Below, piece after piece: positions 46,303 through 61,535 of a stretch of DNA of 64,000 nt (its first letter is position 1; every line of letters starts with the position of its first letter). Source of the stretch: Diphasiastrum complanatum (lineage: Eukaryota; Streptophyta; Lycopodiopsida; Lycopodiales; Lycopodiaceae). Made by a program: the position numbers and the translations under genes. The stretch lies in contig CM055100.1 in NCBI GenBank assembly GCA_029204225.1, positions 29,156,649 to 29,220,648 on the forward strand, given 5' to 3'. The notes under the pieces were generated by a model. The model was not told the origin of the DNA, made no database searches, and saw only the letters and a program-made list of their open reading frames with translations.

Positions 46303-49300
46303 CGCTCTATGTAAATCTGAGATTAGAGTGATTAAGCATCTACAACTAATCAGGGAATTACAAGAGTGGCAGATTAGCCACGACCTAAAATGTATCTGCT
46401 AACGCCATACCATCAGATCAGATATCTGTACTTCTGGGTACTTGCATGATCTTGCTGGTACTCTTTGGAGCGTGCAGGCAGGAGAAGGTTTCGTTTCTGT
46501 CGTTGGTTTCATTTTGGTCGTTTGCCTTCTCTAGTATTGGACCGCAAAAGATTCTTGTTCATGAATCTTTTGTGTTCGCGAACCATTCGTCTTCGTCTGC
46601 TTTGACATTCGTGTTCGCGAACCGTTCATCTTTGTTTCCTTTGACTTTTGTGTTCGCAAAACTTTTCGTGCTTCGTGTCTCCAGATCTTCGAGTTCACGA
46701 ATGTCTTCGTCGGTCTGAGGGCTGAAAGCTAGCAAGGCTTTGTAATTAGAAACGTTTTGTTTCTTCAGCTCCCTCTCAAAGCATGATAGCTTTACGATCC
46801 CGAGACTGCTCCTTTGGCTCTTAAAGAGTCCTTTGTCCAGCGCTTTAGTGAAGATGTCAACAACCATGTCTCTCGTTCCGATGAAGGTGGTCTGCAGCAT
46901 CTTCTTCTCAATTAGATCCCTGATCAAGTGGTACTTGATCACAATGTGCTTTGTTCTGGAATGGAACACAAGATCTTTCATCAGGTGTATTGCAAAGGTA
47001 TTGTCCATTTGCAAGACCAGGGGCTCGTTCCTCGTTTCGCCCAGTTCGTCCAATAACTGTCTTAGCCAGATTATTTTGTTGGCCATCTTTCTGCTGCAAC
47101 ATATTTTGCTTCGTAGGACAACTGGGCTACAACGGTCTGCTTCTTGCTGACCTAGAAAACTGTTGCTCCTGATGCGATGGTGCATCCTCCTGAGAGACTT
47201 TTATAGTCGTCCTTGAGGGATGCCCAGCTAGCATCGTTGTAGGAAGTATCCTAAAATCTGCACCACGACAATAACACAAGCCATAATCCCTCGTTAATTA
47301 AAGATATTGCAAAATTCATTTTGCAATCTTCCAATGTGTCGAACATAATTCGTGCCGTATTGTCTCATCCTGAATACTGCATAAGCAATATCAAGATGTG
47401 TATTGTTAGCAAGGTACATCATTAATCCTATCAGCTTCTTGTAAGGTGTGAGCTGCATCTGTTCTCTCTCTTCCTCAATCTCTGGACAGTCATCCTTTGT
47501 CAGCACCGTCCCTACGAGCATTGGAGTGTTCGCTCCTTTGCAGTTCAGCATCCCAAAGTCCACTCGGATCTTATGAGTGTATCTGGACTGGTGAAGGTAT
47601 CACTTACCTCCCTCGTAGTCCCTTTCAATTTGCAAGCCTGGGTAACATCTGGCTTCTCCCAGATCCACGGTTTTGAAATGTTTCGAGATGTCTGTCTTTA
47701 TTTCAACAATTAGCTGCTCACTCCTGCAAAGTATCAGAGTGTCGTCCACATACACAGCCACAATGATGATCTGCCTATCTGTAACTCTGACATATACATT
47801 GGAATTAGCCAACAGCGGCTTGAATCCTAATGATTTCAAGGCTTGATATTTCTTCTTGTACCATTGTTGAGTTGATTGTTTCAGACCGTAGATGCTTCTA
47901 TGCATTCTGCATGCATAGTCAGGAAGTGAATTCGAGACATATTCTGGGGATTGATTCATGTAGACCTCCTTGTCTAATTTGCCATGCAAGAAGGATGTCT
48001 TCTCATCCACAATGTGGATCCTGAGGTCATAAGTTGCTGCATATGCAAATAACAAACGTAGGGACGAATGTTTGATGACAAGAGAGATGGTGTTGGAGTA
48101 GTCAATATCGTGTCTTTGAGAAAAACCTTTTGCTACCAATCTTGCGCTTCTGTGGTAATGGCTCCAGTGTCCATACCTAGTGCTTCCTCATGGACTCCAT
48201 CTCTTTGTTTATGGCTTGGATCCATTTGTCCTTTTCTGGACCTTCAATCACCTCCTCGAAAGTCTGTGGTTCGCCACTGAACCCACATAACTCTTCTGAT
48301 GTGGAAGCTGAGCTGCCTAGCACATATCTTGCTGGCGCTCTTCGTGGTCTCGTCGACCTTCTAGGAGATCCTTCTGGAACAACTATGTCTTTGCCCTTGT
48401 CTGCTCTGCTCAGTCCGGAACCATCTTGGTTTATAGGAACTACGGCAGTAGGTTGCCTCTCAAATCTTTCTTCGTCAGATTCGTCGCTCGAATGGGAGAC
48501 GACTCAGAAATTTTAATTTCGTGTTCATCCTCTGATCCCTCTATCATTGGCGGTAGGTCATAATACTGTCTCTCCATAACTTTGTAGTTGACAGGATCGT
48601 CGTTGGCTATTGTCCTGCTCTCATCGAATCTGACATCTCTCACTATTTTCACAATGTTCGTGTCTGGCATTTTTAGACTTTGTAGTATGACGAATTGTTG
48701 TCATAACCTACCAGAAATTCCTGCTCGGCTTTCTCATCAAGCTTCTTTCGAAGTTTATCAGAAATATGTGCATAAGCTACACAGCCAAAGATTCTGACAG
48801 GAGATGGGTTGGGCTTTCTACCCCACCATAGCTCATGTCGTGTGAGAAACACCAGACTTTCTTGTTCTGTTATGGATGTATGCGACTGTAGTTACTGCTT
48901 CAGCCCACAGTGCCCTTGGAGCTTTCGAGTAGGCCATCATGCATCTGGCTGCTTCCATTAGGGTCATGTTCTTTCGTTCAGCAACACCATTGTGCTGCGA
49001 TGTGTAGGCTGCAGTTCTTCTGTGAATTATGCCATGATCATTGCAGAAGTCAGTGAAGCGATTCGAGATGTATTCGCCACCTCGATCTGTTCTGATCTGC
49101 TTCACTTTGTTGCTTGTGCATCATTCTACCCCATTCACATATTCTGTGAATTTATCAAGTGCTTCAGATTTATTCTGAATGAAATACACTCTGGCAAATT
49201 TGCTATAATCATCAATGAAGGTTATGTAATACTTTGAACCTCCTACTGAGATCACGTTGAATGGTCTGCAGATGTCAGAGTGCACTAGCTCCAGAATCTT

Positions 49301-49474
49301 TGTCCTTCTGTAGGAGTTTTTGATGAATGGTGTGCGTGACATCTTGCCCTTCAAACATGCATCACAAGTGATCAAACTGGTTGCATTCGAGATGCTGACC
49401 CATGTTATCGCTCCATGATGGCTTGCCTGGTAAAGTGCCATTGAGTTCATGTGGCAGAGTCTTCTGATGCTGTA
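46303..49474 (-). mobile_element. Copia element B: integrase to truncated 3' LTR
   Basis: Minus orientation, same family as C. It retains integrase, RT and RNase H. The polypurine tract (GAGAGGGAGC, 46768-46780) is followed by the 3' LTR starting TGAAGAAAC at 46767, which is truncated at about 46303. At 49474 its integrase-side sequence joins a gag of family A in the same orientation. Confidence 0.85.
46840..49470 (-). pseudogene. Copia B pol, broken
   Basis: Integrase shows CDACLKGKMSRTPF, VHSDICRPF, FIDDYSKFARVYF, then DRGGEYISNRF and HNGVAERKNMTLME. RT shows VAKGFSQRHDIDYSNT, SIYGLKQSTQQWY and AVYVDDTLILC. RNase H retains SYEAKYVAAAE in a shifted frame. Stops and frameshifts at several points, mostly between 48150 and 48700, inactivate it. 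Confidence 0.85.
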
Positions 49475-50147
49475 ATGAACAATTTTGAACTCTCACTAGT
49501 ATCATCTTCATATTGATCATCATCGTATTGATGTTGATCAGTATAATTGTCTTCATAATAATAGTCATCAAATTGATGTTGATCAGCATAATTTCTCGCT
49601 TGCCATTTGTCTTTTCTTTGTTCCATCTCCTTTTGTTTCTTGAAGCATTCACGCTCCTAGTGGACATATTTGTTGCAGTATCTACAATTTCCAAGTTTAT
49701 TTTGTCGTCGCGTCCTTGACCTTGGCCTTGATTCCAATTGCTTCAATTCAGACTATCATTGACTTGCTCATGAAATCGTTGAAATGATCCCCTGCTTGAG
49801 TTTCCTCCTCTCGATTGATACCTTCCACGACCAAATCTTCCACCTCGTCCTCTAACTGCGAGAGCTTGATTATAGCTCCTGTTACAATGATTCAAGTTCT
49901 CTTGCCGTTGCTCTTCTTGCAAAAGCAATCCACCTAGTTCTTCATAGGTTGGAAGATTTTCTCTTGTGGCTATACTTGTCACAAACATCTGATGTGACTC
50001 ACTCAGAGTATTCAATGTCAATTGCACGATCTCACGATCTTGTACTCGCTCTCCAACTGCTGCTAATTGGTCACGGATCTCTTTGATCTTCAGTATGTGA
50101 TCGGCAATAGTTGCACCATCATCCACCCGCAATGTACGCAACTTCGT
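49475..50147 (-). pseudogene. Copia A-type gag, inverted and fused to copia B
   Basis: The gag reads LRTLRVDDGATIADHILKIK, EELGGLLLQEEQRQE, Arg/Gly repeats, then a zinc knuckle CRYCNKYVH.ERECFKK with one stop. Its C-terminal frame ...QNCSLQHQ would continue exactly into KQYSSDEAKDTWYIDSGA of the plus-strand pol at 50153, so gag and pol of element A were once one reading frame and gag is now inverted. The far end joins element B sequence at AGAAGACTC. The N-terminus of gag is missing. Confidence 0.75.
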
Positions 50148-53100
50148 CTTCAGAAACAGTATTCAAGTGATGAAGCCAAGGATACATGGTACATTGATAG
50201 TGGTGCATCCAAGCACATGACTTCAAGGGAAGAGTGGTTTTCAGAACTCAAGGAAACTGACAATGGTGATGAAGTTGGACAAGTTGATGGCAGATTGCTA
50301 TCTGTTAAAGGAGTTGGAGTGGTACTAGTGAGGTTAGTTAGCGGGAAGATAAAGCAGGTAAGCAATGTGCAATATGTACCTGGCTGAGCTAACAATCTAC
50401 TATCTGTTGGGACGATGGCTGATCAACAACTCAAGGTTGAGTTTGACAGTGACAAATGTCTTGTCAAAGACATCAAGAATCACTACAAAGTGATTGCTAC
50501 AGGAGCTAGAGTCAACGAGAATCGACTCTACAAATTGAATGTGAGATCTTTTACTCAAGCTATGGTAAGCACTGTTGATAGTCTAAGTGATCTTTGGCAT
50601 CAAAGGTTTGTTCATATCAGTGCTCAAAGCTTGCAAATTCTTAAAAGAGGTAATCTAGTTGTTGGATTGCCTGATATCTCTTTTGAAGAAAAAATTTGTG
50701 AGGGTTGCATTTTGGGAAAACAACATAGAGAGAGATTTCCCAAAGATGTTGCAAGAAGAGCCAATGGCATTCTTGATCTTGTTCATAGTGATCTGTGTGG
50801 ACCAATACAAACTAGGTCCATACTATTTCATCACATTCATTGATGACTATAGTAGACATATATGGATTTATTTCATAAGCAAAAAATCTGATGCTTTTGC
50901 CAAGTTTAGAGAGTTCAAGGCTCTAGCTGAAAAACAAACAGGTTGTATATTAAGACCGTCAGATCAGATGGTGGTGGTGAGTATTTTTCAACAGAGTTTA
51001 TAAACTTTTGTAAGGATCAGAGAATCAAGAGACAAACCACTACACCCTATTCACCACAACAGAATGGAGTTGCAGAACGGAAAAACAAATCCATTGTGGA
51101 GATGGCTAGGGCAATGCTTAAGAGCAAGGGTTTGCCAAATACTTTTTGGGCAGAAGCATGCAACACAGCTACTCATATCTTGAATCGGTGTCCTACGAAG
51201 TCCGTGGAGGGTAAGACACCTTACAAAGCTTTTACTAGAAAGAAACCTAATGTTTCTCATTTACGAGTATTTGGGTGTGATGCTTACGCTCATGTACCTG
51301 ATGAAAAACGAAAGAAGCTGGATGCAAAAGCTGTTAAGTGTATTTTCCTTGGATATGATGAAGGAGACAAGGCATACAGGATGTATGACACAGATGCACA
51401 AAAGATCGTGATTTCCAAAGATGCTACTTTTGATGAGATGGGTCAAAATGACCAAATAAAATTGACAATTGATCCCTTTGATGATAAAGCTGAAGTGCAA
51501 GTGAAGGAAGAAGTTGGTGTCGATATGGAAGAGCCAATGGAAAAAGACAAGGTCAATAATGAGATTCCTAGGAGACTGCCTAAGTGGTACTTGTCAGTAA
51601 CAAGTGATGCTAATAAGGGAGATACTCTCGAATCAAGTGAGTAGGGAGAGCTTAGAAGATCAAGTAGAAATCGAAAACCTCTTGGAAGATTAGAGATGAA
51701 TCTAGTCCTAATGGGTTATGTGCTCAAGGCTCAAGAACCAAAAACTTTTGATAAAGCAAAGGAGCACAAAGAGTGGCGTGAAGCTATGGAAACAGAAATG
51801 GAAGCTATAACGAAAAATAGGACGTGGAACTTGGTTGAGCTACCTGATGGTAAAATGGATATACAAGATCAAATATGGAGCTAATGGGCAGCTCAACAAG
51901 TACAAAGCATGGTTGGTTGCGAGAGGATTTGAGCAGCAGGAAGGTATTGATTTTGAGAAAACCTTCGCACTCGTAGCTAAGATGGTAACTATACATTCTA
52001 TTATTGCTATTTTTGTTTTCTATGGTTGGAAGATCCATCAAATGGACGTTAAATCTGCTTTTCTTAATGGAGTGCTGGATGAAGAGGTGTACTTAGTACA
52101 ACCTCAAGGATTTGTTGAGCCAGGGAGAGAGCATCTCATTTGTAAGCTCAACAAAGCCATTTATGGATTGAAACAAGCACCACGGGCGTGGTACTCTTGC
52201 ATTGATGAACACTTCAAGCAAAGGGGAATGGTAAAGAGTGATGCTGATCCTAATCTTTACATTCTTAGGCAAGATTCAGATATAGTGTTCATTGTGTTGT
52301 ACGTGGATGATTTGATTATTACAGGAAGTAATGAGAGCTTAATCGATGAAATAAAATCAGATCTTTCTAATGCTTTTGACATGAGTGATCTAGGATTGAT
52401 GCACTATTGTCTTGGCATTGAAGTATGGCAAAAGGAAGACATGGCCTTTCTTACACAAAGCAAATATGCACGAGATTTGCTTTATAAGTTCAATATGGAG
52501 GATTGTTAGCCTTTGAGTACGCCTATGGATGTCAACATGAAGCTTACTGCATATGATGAATCTAAGAAAGTGGATGCTTATTTGTATAGATAGCTGGTGG
52601 GTAGTTTGATTTATTTGACACACACACGACCTGATATTTCTTATGCTGTTAGTGTTGTTTGTCAATTTATGCAAGATCCTAGTCAAGCACATTGGAAGTC
52701 TGCTAAACGTATTCTCATATACATTCAAGGGACATTGAATTTTGGTTTGAAGTATGATCAGCCTGAAGCGCCAATGTTGGTAGGTTATACAAATGCCGAT
52801 TGGGTAGGTAATATTGATGACAGAAGATCTACCAGTGGTCATGCATTCAGTTATGGTACAGCTGCAATTTCATGGAACAGCAGAAAGCAACCTACAGTAG
52901 CCTTATCATCGACGGAAGCTGAATATCGAGCACTCAACAATGCTACACAAGAAGCAGTATAGTTACGAAGATTGCTTGTGGATTTAGGTCAACCACAAGT
53001 GGATGCGACTACTATATCTTGCGATAATCAAAGTTGCATTCACCTTGCCAAAAATCCAGTTCTACATGCTCGAACCAGGCACATCAAAATACACTACCAT

Positions 53101-53262
53101 TTTGTTCGAGAGAAAATTCTTGATGGAGCCATTGATCTTGTTTTTTGTAAATCTGAAGATCAAATGGCAGATATTTTTACTAAGTCATTAGGTAGATGTA
53201 AATTTGAGAGGTTTCGTACTCTATTAGGAATAGAAGAATGTAATTCTATCATTGAGGGAGAG
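50148..53262 (+). mobile_element. Copia element A: protease to polypurine tract
   Basis: Plus orientation. It starts abruptly at the inverted gag, with no 5' LTR or primer site. All pol domains are present in order, ending 5 bp past a polypurine tract (ATTGAGGGAGAG, 53250-53261). Confidence 0.88.
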
Positions 53263-53268
53263 TGTTAG
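50153..53268 (+). pseudogene. Copia A pol, nearly complete but broken
   Basis: Protease: WYIDSGASKHMTS. Integrase: LWHQRFVHIS...CEGCILGKQHRERF, VHSDLCGP, FIDDYSRHIWIYF, SDGGGEY and QNGVAERKNKSIVE. RT: MDVKSAFLNGVLDEEVYL, AIYGLKQAPRAWYSC, VLYVDDLIITGS (about 52300). RNase H: ALSSTEAEYRAL and ADIFTKSLG. Frame changes lie near 50815, 50945 and 51850. Single stops at about 50386, 51643, 52507, 52591 and 52960 break an otherwise well-preserved polyprotein, so this is one of the youngest copies in the window. Confidence 0.9.
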
Positions 53269-53610
53269 AAATTAATGATAAACTTAATTGTTATTGTTTA
53301 CGAGGTACATTAATGTTGACAGTTGTGACCAGCTGTCATTAGCCATAGGCTAGTCTATTAGTCTACTTGTAGGTTTTCTCTCTCTATCAGGGGTTCAGGG
53401 TTTATTTGGACATTTTACATTCTGTATGAGTCAGTGTGATAGAGTGACAGTGCGTGTCCTTCTTCCGCCTGCTTGTGGTGATTGTTTATGGTGAATGCTT
53501 GATGTTGCATATCTAATTCTTGAAGGGAAGAGAATTGAGAAGTTTCATATCTTTGTAATTTCCTTTTGAAAACATTTGTCTTTATTCAAAGGAGTGCTTT
53601 GTGCATTGAA
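53263..53610 (+). repeat. 3' LTR of copia A, right edge unresolved
   Basis: It begins TGTTAGAAATTAATG right after the polypurine tract. A possible end, CTTTGTGCA, lies near 53602, but without the partner LTR this cannot be confirmed. Confidence 0.6.
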
Positions 53611-53643
53611 ACTGGTTGAAAGAGAGGATCAAATCATTGTTAC

Positions 53644-54651
53644 ATGGCTACATCAATTGGAGTCATGTTGGAAGCCAATGATAGACTTACCTCAAGTAAC
53701 TATACATTGTGGGGTAAGTGGTCTAAAGGGCAAGATCAAGGGGAGGCTTTCTCAAATGGCAAAAAGAAAAATAGATCAAAGCTCAAGTGCTTCTATTGTG
53801 GCATCAAAGGGCACTTTGCAAGTGAGTGCTATAAGAGTAAGGTCAAAGAAGCAGCAAGGAAGTGTTGTTCAAGTTTAATTTACTTTTTCTATCGCATGTT
53901 TGAGCAATTTCATGTGAATGTGTGCAAATTGTCAAGATATGGTCAAACTAGCTACATTGGTGAGCATCACTTTGATGTTGGATTTGTACTAGCATTCTTG
54001 GCTGGTTTTGCTGATGGGAATGAAGCTATTGGAGGCTCATTATGTCACTCATTCATGATCAAGTCATCAAGTGATGATGACATCTTATTGCAAGATAGAG
54101 ATGGAGGCTCATTCATGGAGTTTCATGGTGGATACATGGCAAGAAAGGACAAAGAGGGAGGATACAAGCAAGCAAATGGTGATCACTCATATTTATTGTT
54201 TGGTTTCTTTAATTCTCCAGAGAGTTCAAAGTTGATAGCATGGAAGAATCATTGCATTTACATTCTATTTGGTTCTTCATGTTCTATTCTCATCTTGACA
54301 TGTAAAATTGATGTAAGAAACAGTGAAGCATCCCAGGTGGACACTATTCTCTATATCAATTATGGTTGTTTCTATTTTGAGCATTACATTATTATTGAAA
54401 GGAGATCTATTCTTAGAAAGAAGATCATTCTTATGTTGGATCAAAGTTCTATAATCAAAAATATGCTAGGAGTCAGCATATTGAAGTGATATATCAAACT
54501 TTGTTGAGGGAGCAAGTCATGGCAAAGGAGGTGGAGCTTCAACATGTTTCTTCAAAGGAATGTGTAGCTGATTCACCAAAGCATTGGGAAAGGGCTTGCT
54601 TATGAAGCATAGTACATCACTTGGATGCTAAAACTAGTTGAAGAGAGAGTG
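53644..54651 (+). mobile_element. Copia-like element G with internal deletion
   Basis: The gag start (MATSIGVMLEANDRLTSSNY, then TLWG) jumps to a zinc knuckle CFYCGIKGHFASEC. It continues open for 200 residues of unknown kind to 54489. Then comes a remnant of the copia RNase H end (KEVELQHVSSKECVAD) and a polypurine tract GAAGAGAGAGTG. Pol is otherwise gone. The 281-residue frame from 53644 is uninterrupted. Confidence 0.65.
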
Positions 54652-55145
<494 letters not shown>

Positions 55146-57060
55146 CATTAAAAGCTATTTTCAGATCCACACGTGTGAAATACAGTAGCTTACTGTTTTT
55201 GACATCAACATTATTTTATGTTTTGATTCATGTTTGATCAAGATCTACTAGAGTTTGCATCTCATTCATAGTGTAGATGTTGGTTTTTCTACATTGGCAA
55301 GATTGGTGAATTCTTGTCTTTCTAACCCAAGATCATTTTGTAGGTTTGGATCTTAATTGATCTGAAAAACTTTCACAAAGCATCTGTAGACCATAAACTA
55401 TAGTAGAATAGCATCCACTAAATAAATTAAATTCTCCACAAATAAAATACTTATCTTGTGAGAATGTCTATGAGATCCATAGGTTCTTAGTTACAATACT
55501 AGAGATTCAAAACACTGATATGAATTCTTACTCAATTAATAGATCAAGACTTAATCGTCACACTTAAGAATAATCACAATTCCTTATAATCCACTAACAA
55601 CTATTAAGTAATTATTTATGATTCGTCAACCATAGTTATTTAGCTTTGTATGATTCATCAATCATAATTTTCTAGAATCCAAAATCATACTTAATCATTT
55701 ACAAGATACTAGAGTACATGTTCCACATAACTCAGAAAAAGTAAGAATCATTTCAAAAAATTCCCCAACAGAAAAGTACTGGATTTCAGAAATACTCTCC
55801 AAACATGATTCTTTAACTGAAGTGCATGATTCGAGTTTTATAAACCACTGGCAAATAAAGATAGAAAGCATATCAAAAAGATAATGGCAATCATCTTCAA
55901 CTACAAAAAACTTTAGATGACCGTCTAGAATCAAATCTAGATACCCAAAGTTCTACTGAATATCAATTCAGTTATTATTCTCGGATTCATTATGATTTAT
56001 TATCCAATTGAGCGCTATGGGATACAATCACTAATGAGCCGAGTCTATTCCTTGACTAATGAATACTCTATCCCAAGACTACTATATATCCAATGCACAT
56101 AATTTTAACTGATGAATCTTGATGATTCACTAATCATGCGTCTTACAAGCAATATAATTTAAAAACATCAATTTTTGGTGAATCCCCATCACATTGATCG
56201 TTTCACCAATTAAGTTCATCCTGGAGTAATCAACTACTCAAGTTAATTTCCAATTATTCATAAATCTCAAATGTCTAGGTGCAGATCTTAATTATACTAG
56301 CACACCGCATTTAAATCCTCATCTAAATCATTTTTAAGTTAACCCATAAATCTTTCACCAAAAGATCCGTTAACTTTGCAAGTATCAGTCTCAACAATAC
56401 TTGATCATATGTCTATGTTCACCGACTAGGTTAAGTGCACCAAATAACCCTAGTAACCCGTAATACATAGTAGATTCATACAAGATTAACTATGCACATA
56501 TGAGAATAATCTCACTATGACCCAGTACATAAACACATTCTTATCTAAGAGATTCCTCCAGAATCCACATATGTTACTCACATATTTCACTGAGAATCTT
56601 GTAACTCAGCTACTAAAAAATTTCTATTTCTCCTGAGTAAATAACATATCCGAAAAATCTTTGAGACAAATAACATTCAATCTCAATAGTTTTCCAATCC
56701 AACTTACCTCTAATTACATAATTTTTTCCACTCAATCAACCCCTCTCTGATCCTAGTACTCAAACTAAGATTAGGTTGATCCAATACAAACATCTCAAAC
56801 TTAAAACCTGATTAAACTTACTCCTATTTCCATCAAAATGGAATTAGTAACATTTGACCTTTCACTCTACTTATAGATAATGATTCAAATTTCAAACCTG
56901 TTCTAGTTCCAGATTGTCCACACAATTTCTAGAGAATTTCTCTTATTAGAAAAGTTCCAATTAAGATGATATATGAAAATATCCAAGCAGATCCAAATGG
57001 GTGGAGTGCAGCACCCCAATGGGCAAGATTACCATTGAAACCCTAAACTGTCCAAAGATC
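55146..57060. other. AT-rich stretch, no recognised feature
   Basis: GATTCATCAANCATAA-like words recur at about 55620, 55655 and 56115-56135. No coding motif was recognised on either strand. Confidence 0.4.
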
Positions 57061-57473
57061 CATTCTGAATACGGGTGGACGACGAACGTAGATGCCAAAC
57101 ATGCTCTAGTCTAGTTTGCTAAAGAATTTATAGTTTGTCCAGATTCCACAATCCATGCAGCTGCACAATATGCCCGGGACTTGGAGTATCGTCGCCATCA
57201 AATGAGACGACTTTCTCCCATCGATCTGTTTTGGCATCACAAAAAGTCGAAGACCAACTGCCAATGGCCCGAGTATACTATAGAGCGGCACTTCTCGACG
57301 ACCCCTGGCAATCCAGATTTCGAGCTTGGATTGACCAGCACTGGCTCGATGGCGTCTATAAGTCCTTCTACCTTACCAAAGACAAGAAGAGCACATCAAG
57401 ATTGGACTTCATGGAAGAGGTGACCGGATATCTCATCCACCAACGATGCGCTAAACGGAACCTATACTAAGCC
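57061..57473 (+). pseudogene. Gag-like ORF of unknown family, copy 2
   Basis: With two frame breaks it aligns to part 3 of the ORF at 39858-41148: FAKEFIVCPDSTIHAAAQYA matches FYAAEYRHSPDPTVRQFAHF, and DQLPMARVYYRAALLDDPWQ matches DQLPLARLYYHAAMLGGLWE. Shared endings are RLDFMEE / RLEFMEK and then a stop. The match is clear but well diverged, so the copies are from separate old insertions. The N-terminal and basic parts are absent. Confidence 0.65.
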
Positions 57474-57515
57474 CCATACTGCCGAGGGACCGGCACTACT
57501 TCAAGTCAGAGGCCC

Positions 57516-58091
57516 TGTTGAGGGTATGATAGTGTAAATAAATAAATTAGCCAATAATAGTTGCGAGGGTTGTGGCATCCTACATGTATAAGCCCATGGC
57601 CCAATGAGCACTTGTAAATAAATAATTTTGGCAATAAACTTGACTTTGGGCCATGTAATTAAAATAATATTAGAAGGCCAAAGTTAAGCTTAAGTTAAGC
57701 TACTAAGTTTTTTGGGATTAGTCAAAAGTCAAGTGGTGGTAGGTGGTGTGTGTTTCTTTTTACACCATAGATTCATTTGTGTTTCTTGTGGATGGTGTGG
57801 ATTACAATCCCATTGTTTGCAAATAGCCAATAGGAAGCAAGGGGCAAGGGCCACCCCAAAGATTAAAAGGCACCATTTGTAACTCATTTCCATGCTTAAT
57901 TGAGAGGAGGAGACTCTACTATTTTGAGAGCTCAAGCATCCTCATTTGCTAATCAATCTTGCTTATGTTTTTATTGTGATTTGCTTATTGTTTTGAGTTT
58001 CTATTGTTTTTTCTTTGTGCTAGTTAAGGTTTCTCCATAAGCATGACATTGAGCATTTGATCTAACCCCCATCTCTCTCTCTCTCTTCCTC

Positions 58092-58188
<97 letters not shown>

Positions 58189-58363
58189 CCCTTTATCAAG
58201 ATGAATGCATGTGGTTAGAGTTAGTGGAATTAGTGTTAAGTGGATTAGAGTTAGTGGAAGTAGTGTTAAAGTGGAGTAGGGTTAGGAAAAAGAGTAGAAT
58301 GCATCTAAATCTAGCAACTTGACGTAGTTAGGTACATATCTGGTGTTCTAACCCTCTTTGACA
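57516..58363 (+). repeat. Probable 3' LTR of the unknown element, copy 2
   Basis: It starts TGTTGAGGG 43 bp after the ORF stop, as in copy 1 (TGTTGGAGGG), and a TGACA end is possible at 58363. It carries an interrupted CT tract. The end is inferred from TG/CA only. Confidence 0.4.
58073..58186. repeat. (CT)n microsatellite, interrupted
   Basis: CT dinucleotides with a TTCCTCTATT interruption near 58086-58095, then pure to 58186. Confidence 0.95.
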
Positions 58364-59263
58364 GGCGGAAGGGCTGCTCACTGAAAGAACTAAATACCCT
58401 ACACACACATGTGTGGAGCATGTTCCCGCGCGTGGAGGGTAGACATTTATGATGAGTTTGAATAGTCAATAGGCCTTAATCTTAAGGTTTGGGGTCCTTT
58501 AAGCACATGATTTGTAATGGTTGTGAGTGTCCGTCAAATATCCCACGACATTACTTTGATTTTCTTTATATTTTGCAAAAATACTACTAATTTGTCAAAG
58601 CACGATGAAGTTTGAGGGTAGAATGGATTCAGATTTGTGCTCACCCAAGTTGTTATCGATATCGTAAACTCTCTAGCGAATGGGACATGCAGTGTCAAAG
58701 AAGTGCAAAAGGCCAAGGGTACGTTTGAAGAGGTCAATGTGAAATTCAAATTTTTATTTTATATGTAGAGAGCATATTCCAGGAAGTCTTAATATGGCAC
58801 GCGTTTAAGAATCTGTAGGAGCTATTCAAGCTCATGTTTTATTTGTCGATATTCCTATGTAGTGCATATAGTTTGTTAATGGAAGTAGTGTCTTTTTCAT
58901 TTTAGAGTCAGTTCCTAATTGATAATGATGTAACATGGTTTTACTTCGTCTACCTATGTCTTATTTGTGCCCTCATATGTATCATCACTAAATATATCTC
59001 AAGGCAATGAGATGCTATAAGTGGTTAATTGATTTTTTTGTTGACTTCTGAACTTGTATAAAATAACATCCGATCTTAGTTGGAAAAGTATTTTAGCTTC
59101 TTTTTTTCAGGAGGTGTTTTCAAAGACATGCAATAAACCAAGTGTTTGAAGTTATAGTTAGCTTATCAATCAAAACATAATGAAGTGTGAAGGAAAGTCC
59201 ATCGTTGTCTCAATCTTGTTGACAATTCCATGAGAGTGAGAGAGGGAGAATAAAAAGATTTCA
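58364..59263. other. No recognised feature
   Basis: AT-rich with no open frame of note, between the unknown element and the first duplicated block. Confidence 0.4.
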
Positions 59264-59860
59264 CATAGTCCTCCTTGACAAGTCAAGAACAAACCCTTTG
59301 AACTGTTCAATTTATAGCATAACAGGTAAAAACAAAGCTGTATAAATTCTTACAGTACAGAGCACCATAAAGCGAAGCAAGTTTTAGGACACCCAGCTAT
59401 TACTTGCCACCATCATACAAACACAACCGCACGAGTTAGTTACATGAGGAAGACATGTGTCATCGCTGAGCATCAGTTGTTATCCATGTCTGAAACAAGA
59501 TTCATTACCTTATAAGCTCGATTGCAAATACAAATAATACGTCCAATCTTCCCTATCTTGAATTTCATAATTAGCAATACATTCTGTCCTATAACGAAAC
59601 CATATCAGGGCAGATGTCATATTGATCAGCAAAATGAATGTATTAAGTTCACATTAACATTCTACACTTAAGAAGCTATCTTGCAATCTAGGGTAGATCC
59701 GTGCCATACTAGCCCCAATCAACTCCCACGAAGACCGTTAGGAGTCCAAGCACCTTACAGCTTGGGCAAATCCATGTCTACAAGCCCACCAAAGTCAAAC
59801 CATAGACAAGTACATAGCTCACCTACAATAGCCACTTTTAAGTTTTATAAATCTTTACCT
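59264..59860 (+). repeat. Diverged direct repeat, first copy
   Basis: It shares TGACAAGTCAAGA, AGCACCATAAA.CGAA, ACAC..CCGCAC.AGTTAG, GAGGAAGAC and GGGCAAATCCATG in the same order and spacing with 60918-61535. Confidence 0.65.
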
Positions 59861-61535
<1,675 letters not shown>

